Below, piece by piece: positions 16,556 to 27,300 of a DNA stretch of 64,000 nucleotides. The notes beneath the pieces were generated by a model, which was not told the origin of the DNA, searched no databases, and saw only the letters and a list, made by a program, of their open reading frames with translations. Source of the stretch: Botryobacter ruber (GTDB taxonomy: Bacteria; Bacteroidota; Bacteroidia; Cytophagales; Hymenobacteraceae). Positions within the stretch are counted from its first letter, which is position 1. The number at the start of each line of letters is the position of its first letter. The DNA is taken from assembly GCF_003347595.2 (NCBI RefSeq), contig NZ_QCZK02000049.1, positions 62,001 to 126,000 on the forward strand. Direction: 5' to 3'. Both the position numbers and the translations under genes were made by a program.

Positions 16556-17644
16556 CTAAAACCTGTACGACATGGACGTGACCAGCAGGGCGTTTTTATC
16601 CCGAACCTGATCTTCTCCGCGGAACACCTCATCTTTCGAATCATATCCTCTTGCTTCCAGCCGGAGCAGCAACTGTTTTGCAGGCGCATAATCCAGGTTG
16701 AGGGAGGCGCTGGAGGTCTGGAAACCATTGGCGGTGTAGGTCGTGATAATAACCTGGTCCTTGTCGTTGTAATGTTCCACCCTGCCGGCAACTGCTAGTT
16801 TCGTGCTAACCTGGTACTGCGCCAGAAGCAGTGCTGCATACCAGTTCCGTTTGCGGGTACTGCCCAGGAGTCGCTGCCGTCCGTAATCGGCACTGGCTGC
16901 CAGTTTAAGAGGTCCGGTGAGGGCATAGCTGGCATAAAAATTATGAAAGAACCTGCGCTGCGCCTTCATGCCGTCGGGCGCTTCGTTGCCATAGTAGTTG
17001 TTGTAGCTCAGTTTCAGCTGCTCCGTCGGCTGCCAGGCCATGCTGAACCCGAGCGACTTGGCCTGGTTTGTCTCCCGGATAATCTGCCAGCCATTCAGCA
17101 CCAGCAGTTTCAGCGTCAGCTGCTCCGACAGTTCAGCCGTCAGCCGGGCGCCTGTTTCGTAATAGGGCGAATTTTCGGCCATCAGGGCGCGGGTATAGAT
17201 TTCGTTATCGCCCGAAAAAGTAGACTCGTAGCCGATATGCGAGGGCAGAATACCCATATCCAGCCACAGCCCCTCTCCCAGCTTTACCCCCGCGTGAGCC
17301 TGGGCGATCAGCCTGGTCAGGTCGTTTGGTTCGGCGGCGTAGTTGGCCTGCACATAAGTACCGGTGTGCACGCCAAAAGTGGCGCGAATTTTATCCGATT
17401 CGTAATGCGCCTGCAAAAATCCCCAGTTCAGGTTAAACTCGTTGTGCCGGAAAGCCTGGGTGGTAAAGGCCCGGTTGTTGCCCGGAGGTTTGGAAATATC
17501 ATAGGCATAGTAAACATCCACCGCCCCGCTGATCGCGAAAGGTTTACTTCCGGCATCCTGGCGCACCGAATCGGCATTCTGCGCATTGGCTACCAATGTG
17601 AAGTTCAAAAGTAAGGCGGTGAGAGCAGGTAAGGATAATTTCAT
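16556..17644 (-). CDS. Outer-membrane beta-barrel porin, BBP2/OmpL-like
   Basis: 362 residues with a signal peptide ending in VANAQ. The mature part alternates hydrophobic and polar residues in short amphipathic strands and ends in MSYRF, with the C-terminal Phe expected of an outer-membrane barrel. The opening ISGAVDVYYAYDISKP and the GNEIYTRALMAENSPYYETGARL segment fit the putative beta-barrel porin-2 family. The ligand is unknown. It starts 14 bp after ktrA and is therefore probably the last gene of the potassium-uptake operon, which would make it a route for cation entry across the outer membrane; this is inference from position. Confidence 0.82.
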   Translation of the reverse strand: MKLSLPALTALLLNFTLVANAQNADSVRQDAGSKPFAISGAVDVYYAYDISKPPGNNRAFTTQAFRHNEFNLNWGFLQAHYESDKIRATFGVHTGTYVQANYAAEPNDLTRLIAQAHAGVKLGEGLWLDMGILPSHIGYESTFSGDNEIYTRALMAENSPYYETGARLTAELSEQLTLKLLVLNGWQIIRETNQAKSLGFSMAWQPTEQLKLSYNNYYGNEAPDGMKAQRRFFHNFYASYALTGPLKLAASADYGRQRLLGSTRKRNWYAALLLAQYQVSTKLAVAGRVEHYNDKDQVIITTYTANGFQTSSASLNLDYAPAKQLLLRLEARGYDSKDEVFRGEDQVRDKNALLVTSMSYRF

Positions 17645-17658
17645 TCGTGATCGCCTGG

Positions 17659-18342
17659 TTACTCCTGCAGAAACTTATCGATATCGTCCATCTTCCCGAA
17701 CATCACCAGAACGTCGGCATGCTCTAAAACGGTTTCGGGCGTGACTACGCCAATAGCCGTGGGCTTTCTCTGTATTCTGCCGAAAAAATTCTTCCCTTCC
17801 AGCATCCGGATTATGGTGAGAATATTAATGCAATACCGCTTTCTTACGTTTAGCTCCTGTACCGTTTGCCCGACATATTTTTCGGGTACGGTGGCTTCGA
17901 TAATGTTGTAATCTTCTGTCAGGTCAAAAGAATCGACTACGCCTTTTATCTCCAGGCTTTTCGCCAGCCGGTCCGCCGATTCGGCTTCCGGGCTGATAAT
18001 TTTATCAACCCCGATCGCCTCCAGCACCGTCTGGTGCAGCGGCGAAATGGCCCGTCCGATGAGCTTTTTCACCTGTAGCTGCTTCAGGTTCGCCACTGCC
18101 ATCACCGAGGCGCCAAAGTCCTCGCCAATCCCGACCAGCACAATGTCGGTATCGTTGAGCGGCAGCGTAGAAAGGGCCTGCATGCTTTGGGCGTCCAGGC
18201 AAACGGTATGCGTGATCTGGTCCTTAAACTGCGTTACTTTCTCCATGTCATTGTCCACGGCAATGACCTCATGCCCCATTTCGGTGAGTTTCATGGAGAG
18301 CGAGGAGCCAAAATATCCCAAACCTATGACGATAAATTTCAT
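17659..18342 (-). CDS. ktrA: TrkA/KtrA potassium-uptake regulatory subunit
   Basis: 227 residues. RCK_N Rossmann domain at the N-terminus with MKFIVIGLGYFGSSL (GxGxxG nucleotide-binding loop), the acidic AVDNDMEKV after strand 2, and an RCK_C domain at about residues 140-225. One RCK pair is the KtrA layout; TrkA has two. It forms a cytosolic ring that gates the membrane subunit in response to ATP/ADP or NAD(H). It lies 16 bp after ktrB and 14 bp before the porin gene, all on the minus strand. Confidence 0.93.
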   Translation of the reverse strand: MKFIVIGLGYFGSSLSMKLTEMGHEVIAVDNDMEKVTQFKDQITHTVCLDAQSMQALSTLPLNDTDIVLVGIGEDFGASVMAVANLKQLQVKKLIGRAISPLHQTVLEAIGVDKIISPEAESADRLAKSLEIKGVVDSFDLTEDYNIIEATVPEKYVGQTVQELNVRKRYCINILTIIRMLEGKNFFGRIQRKPTAIGVVTPETVLEHADVLVMFGKMDDIDKFLQE

Positions 18343-18358
18343 GAATACATATATTGGT

Positions 18359-20179
18359 TTATGTGATGATGATACTCTCTGAAGGATATTGATGATGCAT
18401 GGCGCTGACTTTTGTCAGAAGGCTGGCAATGAGTGTAAAAATGCCGACGCGGCCCAGGAACATCGTGATAATGATAACCACTTTGCTGCCTGTACTTAAA
18501 TCGCCGGTGATCCCCAGGGTCAGCCCAACGGTGCTGAAGGCAGAAAAGGCTTCGAATGCCACTGAGATCAAAGGAATATCCCGTTCGAAAAAGGCAATGG
18601 CCAGCGTAGCAAGCCCGATAACCAGGATGGACAACAACATAACGGCAAAGGCCTGCCGAACCGATTTGCTCGAAATCTCGCGGCTGAAGGCTTCTACCCT
18701 GTCTTTACCGCGCGTGATGCTGAAGGCGTTGAGCACGGCAAGGGCAATGGTGGTCGTTTTGATACCGCCACCTGTTGATCCCGGCGAGGCGCCTATCCAC
18801 ATCAGCAGCAGGTATACCAGTACAATAGGCAAGGTAAGCTGCGTCATATCCACGGTGTTGAAACCGGCAGTACGGGGGGTAACGGCGCCAAAAAGCGAGG
18901 TGATGAACTTGCCGTAGCCGGAGTGGCCGCGCAGGGTACTGTCGTATTCCGTCATAAAATAAACGATGGTGCCTCCCACCAGCAACACCGCCGTTGTAAT
19001 AAGTACGATCTTGGAATTGACATTAACCACCCGCGAGGTGTGCACATACGGCTCCTGGTACCGCAGCTGCCGCAGCCGGTTGTTGATCACCTGCTTCATA
19101 TACCGGTAGAGGTTGAACATGATCGGAAAACCTAAGCCGCCAATGATGACGAGCAGCATGATGACCAGCTGAAAATGGTAGTTATACCGTAAACCGGTAT
19201 CGTACAAACCATCGGTAAGTGTTGAAAAACCGGCATTACAGAAAGCGGAGATGGCATGAAAGATGGCAAACCCGGCCCGGTCGTGAATCCCGTCGAAAGG
19301 AGCCGGGCTGATGGTTGCATAAATCAGGCAGGCGCCAACCGCTTCGACGGCAAGCGTGACGCCCACAATTTTGCCCACAGTGCGCATGGTATTCCCAAGC
19401 TTTTCTTCGTTTATCAGGTCCTGCATAAACAGCTGGTTGTTAAAGGAAGACGACTGCTGGAAAAACATGGCCAGGAAACTGGTAAACGTCATAATGCCCA
19501 GTCCGCCCACCTGTATCATAAGCAGGATAACCACTTTGCCGAACGTAGTAAAAAAAGTGGCGGTATCCACTACAATCAGTCCTGTAACACAAACGGCACT
19601 GGCAGCGGTAAAAAGCGCGTCGAGCGGGCTAATGCCCCCCACCGTTGCCTTGGGCAGCATCAGGAGCCCGGTACCTATAAAAATGAGCACGATAAAGCTA
19701 GCCACAAACAGCAGCGCCGGGTTAAAGCGCATGTGGTAGAGGTTAACGGAACGCTTGGAAAGCTCGATCAGGAAAACATAGAAGTTGACCCCGATCGTGA
19801 AAAAGTTCTCCTTGATAAACTGCTCGAAGCGGGTGTGCCCGAAATAAAACTGATCCGAAAAAAAAGATACTAACATACCGGCCACCAGCAGCAGGATCAG
19901 GACATACTCCACCCAAAACCAGGTTCTGGCCCGGCCAAGTTTCTTCATCAGAAATAACCGGAAGGTGAGAACAGAGAAAATAGCCAGTGCATGAATGCCG
20001 TAATAATGGCGCAACATACTCTTGCCCCAGACACTGTGCACGAACCCAAAATCATAGAGAAAAACCAGCAAACCGACTATGCTGAGCAAAAAGAGCAGGT
20101 TGTCTGTCCTGGTCAGCAGGCGTGGCTTACTTTCTTTGAAGTTTTCACTGATGTGTTTACCAAACAGGCTTTTGTACAT
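18359..20179 (-). CDS. ktrB: TrkH/KtrB potassium transporter membrane subunit
   Basis: 606 residues from ATG 20179 (MYKSLFGKHISENF); an ATG at 20245 would add 22 residues without clear merit. Four pore-loop repeats are visible: SAVCVTGLIVVDT, ISAFCNAGFSTLTD, TPRTAGFNTVDM and FSTVGLTLGITGD, the selectivity-filter glycines of the SKT superfamily. Compared with KtrB (about 450 residues) the N-terminus carries about 150 extra residues with four or so additional membrane spans, a form common in Bacteroidota. It imports K+ with the KtrA ring encoded 16 bp downstream. First gene of a three-gene unit. Confidence 0.93.
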   Translation of the reverse strand: MYKSLFGKHISENFKESKPRLLTRTDNLLFLLSIVGLLVFLYDFGFVHSVWGKSMLRHYYGIHALAIFSVLTFRLFLMKKLGRARTWFWVEYVLILLLVAGMLVSFFSDQFYFGHTRFEQFIKENFFTIGVNFYVFLIELSKRSVNLYHMRFNPALLFVASFIVLIFIGTGLLMLPKATVGGISPLDALFTAASAVCVTGLIVVDTATFFTTFGKVVILLMIQVGGLGIMTFTSFLAMFFQQSSSFNNQLFMQDLINEEKLGNTMRTVGKIVGVTLAVEAVGACLIYATISPAPFDGIHDRAGFAIFHAISAFCNAGFSTLTDGLYDTGLRYNYHFQLVIMLLVIIGGLGFPIMFNLYRYMKQVINNRLRQLRYQEPYVHTSRVVNVNSKIVLITTAVLLVGGTIVYFMTEYDSTLRGHSGYGKFITSLFGAVTPRTAGFNTVDMTQLTLPIVLVYLLLMWIGASPGSTGGGIKTTTIALAVLNAFSITRGKDRVEAFSREISSKSVRQAFAVMLLSILVIGLATLAIAFFERDIPLISVAFEAFSAFSTVGLTLGITGDLSTGSKVVIIITMFLGRVGIFTLIASLLTKVSAMHHQYPSESIIIT

Positions 20180-20577
20180 TAGGACGTTGAACTTGTAAGC
20201 GTAAAACAAACGTGCCGAAACTGTTGCTTGTAGTACGTAAACCACGCATAAGGGTACCGAAATCCGTCATTTTATCACCAGCCTTTCTCCTGAAGCTGCG
20301 GAAAATCCGGGACAATTTTACAACCGGTTTAACACAGGATACCTGCTCCTGGCCTGACAGTCTGTTCCTGGTTTTATCCCTGCAAATTCATAAATAGATA
20401 ACTATCAAAAACTTAGAACATCCGCTTGCCTTTTCTGCGAACCATCCTGGTGTTTATCAACCCGAAAAAGAAACTCAAAACGGAAATTTCAGGTTTTAGC
20501 ATTAAATTTGCAGGACAATCATCACTTCCGGCTCAGAGCCGGGAGCCCCTGACCTTACAAAACTACATCTACAATTT
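20180..20577. other. Divergent spacer between ktrB and the M13 peptidase gene
   Basis: 398 bp. Apart from the TAAATTTG box at 20503 (listed separately) I see no repeat, terminator or ORF that I can support. It must carry the ktrB promoter on the minus strand. Confidence 0.4.
20503..20510 (+). promoter_or_regulatory. Candidate -7 box for the M13 peptidase gene
   Basis: TAAATTTG is a perfect TAnnTTTG match 67 bases before the ATG. The -33 TTTG is not convincing, so only the -7 box is claimed. Confidence 0.4.
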
Positions 20578-22686
20578 ATGCAATTACAGAAGATCCCTGG
20601 AACCAGGTCGAACTGGAAAAACCATTTAAAACTGATTCTCTTTGGAGCAGCAGCCTTCATTTCGGTAGAGGCCGCTGCACAGCAAGCTGCACAATCTGTT
20701 TCACACCCTGGCATACCTTCCGCCGAACGCAAAATTTTTATCGACAAGTCCAACATGGACCTTAGCGTGAAGCCGGGCGACGATTTCTACCGCTATGCCA
20801 ATGGTATCTGGTTAAAGACAAACCCGGTACCCGCCAAGGAAACCCGCTGGGGTAGCTTTAACGAACTGCGCGACTTCAACATCAATGCCGTCAGAACCAT
20901 CCTGAACGAATCGGCCAGCCAGAAAAATGCGCCGAAAGGATCGCTGGAGCAGCGGGTGGGCGACTTTTATGCCGCCGGTATGGACAGCGCCACCATTGAG
21001 AAGCTGGGCTACAAGCCTATCAAAGCCGATCTGAAACGGGCGGGTTCCGTGAAAAACATGAATGACGTGCTGAACGAAGCCGCTTACATGCGCACTGTAG
21101 GGGCCGGCTCTCCCCTGTTCGGTTTTTATGTGGGCCAGGACCGGAAAGACGTCGAGACGATGGTACCGCAGTTCAGCCAGGGCGGCACTACGCTGCCCGA
21201 CCGCGACTACTACCTGAAAGACGATGCCCGCAGCCAGAAAATTCAGCAGGCATTTAAAACTTACGTGACTACGCTATTTAAGCTAACCGGTGTACCGGAG
21301 GCTACGGCTGCTAAAAACGCCGAAACTGTATTTAACATAGAAAAAGCACTGGCGACAGCCCAGATGCCACGGGTAGAGATGCGCGATCCGCATAAAACCT
21401 ACAATAAATTTTCTGTTGCTGCTTTCACCAAAACCACTCCTGCTATAGACTGGAAACCGCTGATGGCGAAAATGCAGGTAACCGGGCAGGATACGGTGCT
21501 CGTAAATAACCCGAAATTCTTTACCGAACTGAACAGCCTGCTCACCAACACCCCTGTTGCCGACTGGCAGACCTACCTGCAGTGGAACGTGCTGAAATCG
21601 GCTGCTCCTTACCTGAGCGCCCCATTTGTAGATGCCAATTTTGCTTACACGCAGGCACTCACCGGGCAGAAGGTGCCGACGCCCCGCTGGCAGCGCATGT
21701 CCTCGCTGACGGATGGTGCCATTGGCGAGCTGCTGGGCCAGATTTATGTACAGAAGCACTTTAAGCCGGAGGCCAAGGCCCGTATGGAAGAAATGATTGC
21801 TAACCTGATCAAAACGTACGAAATCCGAATTAACAACCTGGACTGGATGAGCGCTGAAACAAAAGAGAAGGCGCTTGCGAAGCTGCATGCATTCCGTCCA
21901 AAGGTGGGTTACCCTGAAAAATGGAATACGTATGAGGGCCTGGAGATCAAACGCAACACCTTTTTCCAGAACGTGCGGAATGCCAACAAGTGGGCCTACA
22001 GCGATATGGTGGGCCAGCTGGGCAAACCGGTCGACAGAACCAAGTGGGGCATGACTACCCCAACTGTGAATGCTTACTACAGTCCTGTAATGAACGAAAT
22101 CGTGTTTCCAGCCGGTATCCTGCAGTTCCCGTTCTTCGACCCGAACGCCGACGATGCGGTGAACTATGGCGGCATAGGTGCTGTGATCGGCCATGAAATT
22201 TCGCACGGCTTCGACGACTCCGGCAGCCAGTACGACAAAGACGGCACCCTGCGCAACTGGTGGACACCGGAAGACCTGGCCCGTTTTAAAGCGAAAGCCA
22301 AAACCCTGCAGGAGCAGTACGATGCCTACACCGTGCTCGACACGATTCACGTAAACGGCAAACTGACGCTGGGCGAAAACATCGGCGACCTGGGCGGCCT
22401 GAATGCAGCCTACGAAGCCTTTAAAATGACCAAACAAGGACAGTCGAACGAGAAAATTGACGGCTTTACGCCGGATCAGCGTTTCTTCCTGTCATGGGCA
22501 CAGGTATGGCGCGGCAATATTTTGCCTGAAACAGCAGCCCAGTACATCCTGACCGACCCGCACTCGCCGGGAGAATACAGAACCATAGGCGCTCCGGTAA
22601 ACATGGATGCCTGGTACCAGGCCTTCGATGTGCAGCCGGGTGATAAGCTGTACAAAAAGCCGGAAGACCGAATCAGACTCTGGTAA
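20578..22686 (+). CDS. M13 family metallopeptidase (neprilysin/PepO type)
   Basis: 702 residues. An N-terminal stretch with a hydrophobic segment ending EAAAQQ acts as signal peptide. Zinc site: HEISH at residues 539-543 within IGHEISHGFDDSGSQYDKDG, and Glu600 in ENIGDLGGLNAA. Substrate-binding NAYYSPVMNEIVFPAGILQ precedes it. The C-terminal YRTIGAPVNMDAWYQAFDV completes the family signature. It cleaves oligopeptides in the periplasm. Full family length. An intrinsic terminator follows at 22711. Confidence 0.95.
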   Translation: MQLQKIPGTRSNWKNHLKLILFGAAAFISVEAAAQQAAQSVSHPGIPSAERKIFIDKSNMDLSVKPGDDFYRYANGIWLKTNPVPAKETRWGSFNELRDFNINAVRTILNESASQKNAPKGSLEQRVGDFYAAGMDSATIEKLGYKPIKADLKRAGSVKNMNDVLNEAAYMRTVGAGSPLFGFYVGQDRKDVETMVPQFSQGGTTLPDRDYYLKDDARSQKIQQAFKTYVTTLFKLTGVPEATAAKNAETVFNIEKALATAQMPRVEMRDPHKTYNKFSVAAFTKTTPAIDWKPLMAKMQVTGQDTVLVNNPKFFTELNSLLTNTPVADWQTYLQWNVLKSAAPYLSAPFVDANFAYTQALTGQKVPTPRWQRMSSLTDGAIGELLGQIYVQKHFKPEAKARMEEMIANLIKTYEIRINNLDWMSAETKEKALAKLHAFRPKVGYPEKWNTYEGLEIKRNTFFQNVRNANKWAYSDMVGQLGKPVDRTKWGMTTPTVNAYYSPVMNEIVFPAGILQFPFFDPNADDAVNYGGIGAVIGHEISHGFDDSGSQYDKDGTLRNWWTPEDLARFKAKAKTLQEQYDAYTVLDTIHVNGKLTLGENIGDLGGLNAAYEAFKMTKQGQSNEKIDGFTPDQRFFLSWAQVWRGNILPETAAQYILTDPHSPGEYRTIGAPVNMDAWYQAFDVQPGDKLYKKPEDRIRLW

Positions 22687-22710
22687 GTTGGACAGATAAT
22701 AGAAATGCAA

Positions 22711-22745
22711 ACGCCTCCTGAGAAATTGGGAGGCGTTTTTTGTTT
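22711..22745 (+). terminator. Intrinsic terminator of the M13 peptidase gene
   Basis: Stem ACGCCTCC / GGAGGCGT (22711-22718, 22729-22736) followed by TTTTTGTTTTTG. It starts 25 bases after the stop codon. Confidence 0.85.
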
Positions 22746-22767
22746 TTGTCTTAACACCGCTTGTTTC

Positions 22768-22927
22768 AAAGACGTCGCAGTGTGCGCAGCTCCTGCGAGT
22801 GTCTGACAGCAGTAAAGCCTGTACAAAGATGTTCTGCAATAACTTCAGGAAAAATTAATATATACAGGGAGCGGTTGATGCAACTGGCCCCGACACTCGC
22901 AGGAGCTGCGCACACTGCGAGGTCTTT
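22768..22927. repeat. 160-bp inverted repeat with 36-bp arms
   Basis: Arms 22768-22803 and 22892-22927 are reverse complements with one mismatch; the inner 29 bases of each (22775-22803, 22892-22920) match perfectly and begin TCGCAGTGTGCGCAGCTCC. The 88-base centre is AT-rich and non-coding. It lies between convergent genes. No target duplication is obvious, so I leave it as a repeat rather than a MITE. Confidence 0.75.
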
Positions 22928-22937
22928 ATAAGTTTAT

Positions 22938-24101
22938 CTACCTCACCCCCACCTGCGCCAGTTCCGCAGCTATTTTCTTATCCCATTTCGCCTGTGCTGC
23001 TGTGTTCAGCCCATGCCCGGTTTCGGCATCGTACTGTTCCTGCAGGCGGTTCATTTCGCGGTAGAATTCGATGAACTGGTATTGGATGATGCTGTTGTAA
23101 TCTTCCAGCGTCACGATTCCCGACTGCAGTTTCTGCTTGTACCGCTCTGCTACCAGTTTGGCTACATCAAAATGCCGCTGCTCGTGATTTAAGCCATAGG
23201 CTGATTTAGTATCTTTGGTCCAGGAGTTTTCCGGCACCATGTACACCTTCATAGTAAGGTGCAGGTGCAGCACACCTTTTATTACTTCAGAGCGCCCTTC
23301 GTAGGCGAAGCCCGGGAAAATGCTGGCGGAAAATTTACTGCCTGCGCGTGGCTTTGCTTTGAAATCGTTCCAGGTGAGCGGACGCGTTGACGTATAATAA
23401 ACCGTGTCAATTTCGGTAGCTGGGGCAAAATCGGCAATGTGCAGGCGGATTGCTTTGGCCAGCTTCAGGTTGGTATCCGCCTCCTGGTTCATCCAATTGT
23501 TCAGGTAGCGCAACGACTCCCCCAGCGCCTGCCGCAGGGTTGGCTCCACTACCGCCTGCTGGCTGGCGGGACGAACATAGCGAGCACCTCCCTGGTACTC
23601 CATCAGCTGCACCACTTCCTCCCCACGCTTATACTCAAAGGCCATGGCGATGGCGATACGGCCATTTACCATGCCGGTGGCTCCAGGTATTTCGGTTACG
23701 CGGCATTCTTTCAAGCGGATGGTGACCGGGCGCAGCTGCGTGTTGCGGGGAAGACTTTCCAGCATAAAAGCACGAATAGCCTGCTGCCCGCCCCCCTGCA
23801 GGTCGATGGCTTGTGCGGCACCAGGTTGCTGTCCCGCCATTTTCACCTCCGGAAGCAGGTACGCCACGGCGGCACGGTCCTTTCGTTCGTCTGTTACGTT
23901 GGCGATGTAAAATTCTTTAGGCGTGAAATCGAGGGACTGCGGGCGCAGGACGAGCGGGTCTGCTTTGTCTGCCGGTCGGCTGGCCATGAGCAGCAGAGGC
24001 AGAGGCAATAGTGACAGGAGCAGAAAAAAAATTTTAAGGTAAAACCGTCTTAGATTTCCCGAATTATTCAATACCTGCGTGTTTAATGTATAATTTGTCA
24101 T
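22938..24101 (-). CDS. DUF922-like predicted secreted Zn-dependent protease
   Basis: About 387 residues if it starts at 24101 (MTNYTLNTQVLNNSG); 400 if at 24140, and I cannot decide. A hydrophobic segment KIFFLLLSLLPLPLLLM serves as signal anchor. The C-terminal half has PLTWNDFKAKP, and NHEQRHFDVAKLVAERY carries an HExxH zinc-protease motif (about residue 306 from this start), both as in DUF922. The middle part resembles nothing I recognise. Proteolytic activity is predicted for the family, not shown here. The DNA for the signal segment (about 23989-24024) resembles the dispersed C-rich repeat, which may be chance in a Leu-rich stretch. Confidence 0.7.
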   Translation of the reverse strand: MTNYTLNTQVLNNSGNLRRFYLKIFFLLLSLLPLPLLLMASRPADKADPLVLRPQSLDFTPKEFYIANVTDERKDRAAVAYLLPEVKMAGQQPGAAQAIDLQGGGQQAIRAFMLESLPRNTQLRPVTIRLKECRVTEIPGATGMVNGRIAIAMAFEYKRGEEVVQLMEYQGGARYVRPASQQAVVEPTLRQALGESLRYLNNWMNQEADTNLKLAKAIRLHIADFAPATEIDTVYYTSTRPLTWNDFKAKPRAGSKFSASIFPGFAYEGRSEVIKGVLHLHLTMKVYMVPENSWTKDTKSAYGLNHEQRHFDVAKLVAERYKQKLQSGIVTLEDYNSIIQYQFIEFYREMNRLQEQYDAETGHGLNTAAQAKWDKKIAAELAQVGVR

Positions 24102-24330
24102 GGTATTTGCTATCAGCATAAGAAGTGGCGGCAGGAGCAAACTTTACCCGTTCCGTTCGGGCACTTGCCGATGCTGCTAATCCTGAAACAGTTGCGCCCG
24201 GCATTCGGTTCATCCTGTAAACGTGGCAGGATCAACCTTATTTTCATCCAGAATATTAGTTGTTCAGGCTGTATTTTCTCCTGAACAATTTGTAAGTTTA
24301 GTTAACAGAAACGTCCTTTTCCTTGCCACT

Positions 24331-27300
24331 ATGAATCCCAGACCCGTAGCCTTTACCTTACCTGTTGCAGCTCAGTTACTTTGCCTGCTTGTTCTGCTGT
24401 TTACGTATGGCTGCGGCGGGAAAAGCGATGAGCTGCAGCTCACCAACCGGAACTTTGAGCAGGAAATTGCGCGGGAGCAGAACCTGGTGTTTACCTTTGA
24501 TAAGGAACTGGTTCCCGCCACGCAACTGAACAAGTGGGACACCACCGCTTACCTCCTCTTTACACCAAGGGTAAAAGGCCGCTACAAATGGTCCGCTCCG
24601 AATGAACTGGTGTTTTCTCCGGCACAACCCTTTGCTCCCGCCACCGATTACCAGGCCGAGCTGACGGAAAAGCTGCTGCAGCATTCCGAAACCAAATACA
24701 AGATACCTGCAGGCCAGGGCTTTACCTTTCACACGCCTTACATACAGCTGACTACAGCCAAAGGCTACTGGACCGAGAACCCCAACAAACCCGACCAGCT
24801 GGAGGCAAACCTGGCGCTGAATTTTAATTACCCCGTGGCTGCCAGTGCCTTGCGCGACCTGCTGCACGTGTACCAGGGGAATACCGCACTGCCGTTAGAG
24901 CTGGTCAGCAGCGATCAGGATGGGATCACGTTTAAGCTAAAAGAATCATTTGCAGGCGAAGAAGATGCCATTCCGCTGACGGTCCGGGTAAAAGAAGGGC
25001 TGACTACGGCAGGTAGCAATTACCAGTCGGGGCAGGAGTTGGAGACGGTGGTGGAGCTGCCCAGCCGTAAACGGATGCAGGTTTCGGAAGTGTCTACGGC
25101 TTTGGAGGATGGGCAGAAGCGGGTGTACGTGCTCACGACACAGCCTGTCCAGAACCAGGACCTGCACCAGCTGATCAGCATTCGTCCGCGGGCTGAGTTC
25201 AGTGTGGAGCGGCTGGAGAACGGGATGGTGCTGAGCGGTGACTTTGAAGAAAGCCAGACCTACACCCTCACCATCTCCGAAAATCTGAGCGGCGTGACGG
25301 GCCGGCAAATGGGCCAGCGCTACCAGCACCCCTTCTCCTTCCAAATGCTGGAGCCCGATGTGTCGTTTGTGAACAGCAAGAGCATTTACCTGAGCAGCCA
25401 GGGCAACCGGAACATCGCCCTCAACCTGGTGCAGGTGCCCCGCATCAAAGTCTCCATTGGCCGCATTTACGAGAACAACATCCTCCGCTACCTCTGGGAA
25501 GGCAAACATTACGACGGCTACTACGACCGCGAAGCCGAAGAATACTACGAAACCTCCGAATACCCGGTAAACGAAACGAACGGCAACACGATCTTCGAAA
25601 AAGAATACGACACCAAAAGCCTCCGCAAACAGGGCAATGCCCACCTGCTGCACCTCGATCTGAACGACCTTGACTTCGACAGCCGTTTCAAAGGCCTGTA
25701 TGTGCTGACGGTGGAGAGCACGGAGAAAAACTGGCTGAAAGATTCCAAAATTATTTCGGTTTCCGATATTGGTCTCATCGTGAAGCAGGGACAAAACGAT
25801 GTGCTGGTCTATGCCAACTCCATCCGGACCGCTGAGCCGCAACCGGAGGTAGAAGTCCGGTTTATCAGCACGAACAACCAGGTGATCCATACCGCCACTA
25901 CCGGAACCGACGGCGTGGCGGTGTTCAGCAACATCAACCAGACGGCTCCCGATTTCAAAGTTGGAATGATCACCGCCCGCCACGGCCACGACTTCACTTA
26001 CCTGCCCTACAGCCAGACGGAAGTGAATACCTCCCGCTTTGAAGTTGGTGGCAAACGCATGAGCGGCGTTAACTACGATGCCTTTATCTACGGCGACCGC
26101 GACCTCTACCGTCCCGGCGATACGGTGCATGTGAATACGGTCGTGCGAACGCCGGAACTTGAAACGGTAGCCGGCCTGCCCATCAAACTGAAGCTCCTGC
26201 TGCCCAACGGCAAAGAATACCGCAGCGCCAAAGGCAAGCTGAACAAGGAAGGCGCCAGCGAAGCTACCTTCTACTTACCTCCTGCCGCCGTTACCGGTAC
26301 CTATACCCTGGAAGTGTATTCGGGTAACGATGTGCTCCTGAATTCTCGCAAGATTGGCGTGGAAGAATTTATCCCCGACCGCCTGAAAGTAACCACTATC
26401 CTAAACAAAACCGCTTTTGAACCAGGGGAGCAGCTGGTGGCAAAACTGACGGCGCAGAATCTGTTTGGTCCGCCGGCAGCAGGGCGCGACTACGAGATGC
26501 AGCTCAGCCTGAAAAAGAAATCCTTCGAAGCAAAACGCTACCCGGACTACAACTTTGAAATTAAGACTTCAGGCTCAGTTAATATCCAGAACAGTGTGCG
26601 CCAGGGCCGGACAGATGCCAGCGGGCAAAGCGAAGAGAAATTCGAACTAACCGGCTACAGCGACATCGGCTTGTTGGATGGCTCGCTTTATACGACGGTG
26701 CTTGATGAATCGGGACGTCCTGTGAACCGGCTGAGCAAAATTGACCTGAGCACACAAGAGGCCTTTTATGGTATCAAAGACTTTGATGCTTACGTGAGCA
26801 CCCGTAAGCAGCTGAACATTCCGCTCCTGGCCCTGAACCGCAAGGGGCAGCCAATTGCCGCCAAAGCACAGGTACAGCTGGTGCGGTATACGTACGAGTC
26901 GGTGGTGTCGCGGCACAGGGACCGGTACAACTACAATTCGCAGCGCAAAGAGAATGTGGTGAGAAGCAGCATCGTCAGCATTCCGGCTTCGGGCGCTGTT
27001 TTCAAATTTACACCGGTTACTTCCGGTGAGTATGAGCTGCGGGTGATGCGACCGGGGGCAAGCAATTACGTGGCGCAATCTTTTTACGCCTACGGCTGGG
27101 GCGATACCGAAAGCACCTCCTTCGAGGTAAACACCGAAGGCGAAGTGGATATTGCCTTTGACAAGGAATCGTATGAGGTGGGCGACGAGGCGAAGATACT
27201 CTTTAAAGCGCCGTTTGCAGGCAAGCTGCTGGTAACAGTGGAGCGCGAGCGGGTGCTCAGCCACTTCTACCTCGAAACAGATAAAAAGGCTGCTTCCATC

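Noticed and set aside
21283..22437. 384-codon minus-strand frame
   Set aside because: Antisense to the zinc-site half of the M13 peptidase, which is certain.
24946..26130. 394-codon minus-strand frame
   Set aside because: Antisense shadow of the alpha-2-macroglobulin gene.
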